A DNA stretch of 64,000 nucleotides from NCBI RefSeq assembly GCF_016908315.1, contig NZ_JAFBDQ010000005.1, forward strand, positions 126,001 to 190,000. The letters are read 5' to 3'. The stretch is from Halanaerobacter jeridensis (lineage in GTDB: Bacteria; Bacillota; Halanaerobiia; Halobacteroidales; Halobacteroidaceae). Numbering within the stretch: the stretch's first letter is position 1; each line of letters starts with the position of its first letter. Both the position numbers and the translations under genes were made by a program. Shown here one piece after another: positions 62,718-64,000 of this stretch. A model generated the notes under the pieces. It searched no databases and was not told the origin of the DNA. It saw only the letters and a list, made by a program, of their open reading frames with translations.

Positions 62718-64000
62718 TTATTCAATTTCTTGTAGTAAACCTTCAGCAGCAAAAGACTCTATTTTAAAATCATTATATAACTGTTGATTATTTTTAGTCA
62801 TATCTTCAATAACCTTTTTTAATTTTTTAATATGATTATATAACTCCTCAGCTTGTGAAGAAAATTCTGTGCTAGAAGCAGAAATTTCTTCTACTGAAGC
62901 ACTAATTTGTTCAGTAGCTGCTACTTGACTTTCTGTAGCATTATGAACTTGCTTCATTCTATCTCTCATTTCAGCTGAAGATGACTTAATTTCTTGAAAA
63001 ATATCATAAATATTTTCATTCGACTCATCTTGGGGCATCATACTCTTAATAGATTCATTAGCTACCCCTTTTACTTCAACCATAATTTCTTTTGCTTCTT
63101 TAGCTAAAACCATACTTTCATCTGCTAAGTCTTTAATATCATCTGCTATCGCTCCAAAGCCTTGATTAGAATTTGCTAATTCTATAGCCCCATCTAAAGA
63201 TAATAAATTAGTCTGTTGAGCTAGTGCCATGATTTTATCTGTTATTTCTTCTACTTTAGATACACTTCCTTCTAACTCTTCCATAGCTACAGCAGCCTGA
63301 TCAACTAATTCGGTCCCTGATTGAATCTTTTTATCTGTTTCTTTAACTAAAGCAAAAGTCTTCTTCCCATTAGTTGAAATGTCTTCCGCTCTTTGCGCTA
63401 AGTTTTCTACTCCTTCTGCTATTTCATGAATTGCCTTTGCAATTTCTTCTACTGCTATTACTGTTTCTTTATCACCTGCTTTAATATTTTCTATAATCTC
63501 AAACAAATTACTAAATTGTTTATTAATCTTTTCAATCTGTTGTCCGTAAGAGGAGAGATTATTAAGAGTTTCTGTTAGTTCATTAAGTTGCTGATCAATC
63601 AATTCTTGAGCATAAACACGGCAATTAATCTTTTTATTTAATCCATTATAAACAGCTACAGCAAAATCATGGCAATTAAAATAGCCACAGGAACTACAAT
63701 TTATATAACGAGATTTTTCACTTTTTTTGCCTAAACTCTGGAAAATAGATTCTAAATTTTCTTCATTAGGATAATTAATATTATTTTTAGCACTTAAATC
63801 TTTATATTCTCTAGTATATAAACCAGACTTCCATTTTTGTTTTACCTCTTTGGCTAAACTATTATTATTAAAAAAGCTAGTCAGTGAGCCTTCATTATTT
63901 TTATATTTTTCTTTCATTTTCTGACTGCGCTGATTAACTGCAAATTCTAATTCATCTCTACTTTTATCACTACTAACTGCTCCTGGCCCGCCATTACATC
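62718..64000 (-). CDS. [FeFe]-hydrogenase-like/Fe-S/methyl-accepting chemotaxis chimera, 5' part beyond window
   Basis: The frame is open past the ATG at 63917 to the right edge, so the gene is partial (427 codons visible). The first visible residues, CNGGPGAVSSDKSRDELEF, resemble the end of a group C/HydS- or HsfB-type [FeFe]-hydrogenase H-cluster domain (the second Cys of GC-x-GGP followed by the lysine/arginine-rich tail). After about 70 residues comes a four-cysteine Fe-S motif, CSSCGYFNCHDFAVAVYNG...KKINC. Then a soluble MCP signalling domain without membrane helices: helical bundle, the tip region ALAQQTNLLSLDGAIELAN and GFGAIADDIKDLADES. It may be a cytoplasmic redox or H2 sensor signalling to CheA. 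Only the last cysteine of the H-cluster site is in view. Confidence 0.75.
   Translation of the reverse strand, partial: CNGGPGAVSSDKSRDELEFAVNQRSQKMKEKYKNNEGSLTSFFNNNSLAKEVKQKWKSGLYTREYKDLSAKNNINYPNEENLESIFQSLGKKSEKSRYINCSSCGYFNCHDFAVAVYNGLNKKINCRVYAQELIDQQLNELTETLNNLSSYGQQIEKINKQFSNLFEIIENIKAGDKETVIAVEEIAKAIHEIAEGVENLAQRAEDISTNGKKTFALVKETDKKIQSGTELVDQAAVAMEELEGSVSKVEEITDKIMALAQQTNLLSLDGAIELANSNQGFGAIADDIKDLADESMVLAKEAKEIMVEVKGVANESIKSMMPQDESNENIYDIFQEIKSSSAEMRDRMKQVHNATESQVAATEQISASVEEISASSTEFSSQAEELYNHIKKLKKVIEDMTKNNQQLYNDFKIESFAAEGLLQEIE

Noticed and set aside
1-64000. CRISPR array, rRNA operon or riboswitch
   Set aside because: No regularly spaced direct repeats, rRNA sequence or recognisable riboswitch core was found; the upstream regions of corA and mntP were examined specifically.

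Overview
The window is a low-GC, almost entirely protein-coding stretch with most genes on the minus strand. Gene content points to an anaerobic, probably halophilic and endospore-capable member of the diderm Firmicutes, most likely order Halanaerobiales. This is an inference from combined signals: sporulation genes (ylbJ and a 48-residue Spo0E-like regulator), anaerobe redox proteins (a flavin reductase with two rubredoxin domains, and a hydrogenase-like sensor), and envelope genes typical of cells with an outer membrane (an AsmA-like protein and an alpha-2-macroglobulin/PBP1C operon). No rRNA or complete phylogenetic marker allows a firmer placement.

Layout. 1-5.2 kb: secreted or lipid-anchored proteases (papain-like C1A, M48, subtilisin S8) with a small lipoprotein. 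5.3-8.9 kb: Spo0E-like gene, ylbJ and two unrecognised genes. 9-17 kb: the conserved Firmicutes block with divergent rpmB, a DUF1858 gene, Asp23/YloU, FakA, DegV, recG, rsmD, coaD and msrA. 17-21.5 kb: malic enzyme, ndk, a repeat-filled gap and an AsmA-like gene. 21.6-26.2 kb: a UvrD/PcrA helicase gene interrupted at helicase motif III by a complete group II intron of about 2.57 kb carrying its own reverse transcriptase/maturase/endonuclease. 27.0-27.5 kb: four tRNA genes (Asp, Ala, Gly, Pro). 27.5-36.1 kb: a P-type cation ATPase, flavin reductase-rubredoxin fusion, CorA, acylphosphatase, PilZ protein, Nfu protein, a helix-hairpin-helix/glycogen-binding-like fusion, MntP and a second DegV. 36.2-43 kb: Lrp/AsnC regulator with aminotransferase, 3-methyladenine glycosylase, a glucosaminidase-like protein, YyaL and HD-GYP. 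43.1-45.7 kb: a glutamate-cysteine-ligase-like enzyme with a glutathionylspermidine-synthase-like ATP-grasp enzyme, a possible low-molecular-weight thiol or gamma-glutamyl pathway. 45.9-53.8 kb: lytic transglycosylase, DUF378, CcdA/TlpA/Lgt-like redox cluster, cmk-plsC, a 218-bp inverted-repeat element, a primary-type sigma factor and an ABC exporter. 53.9-62.6 kb: alpha-2-macroglobulin, PBP1C and two small genes in one operon. 62.7 kb to the right edge: a partial gene joining what looks like the end of an [FeFe]-hydrogenase domain to a four-cysteine Fe-S motif and a soluble chemotaxis-type signalling domain.

The most notable items are the intron in the helicase motif, the hydrogenase/Fe-S/chemoreceptor chimera at the right edge, the GCS/ATP-grasp pair, the A2M-PBP1C operon, and a family of short hairpin repeats whose stems differ by compensatory changes. 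All family assignments come from reading motifs by eye; no database search was run.
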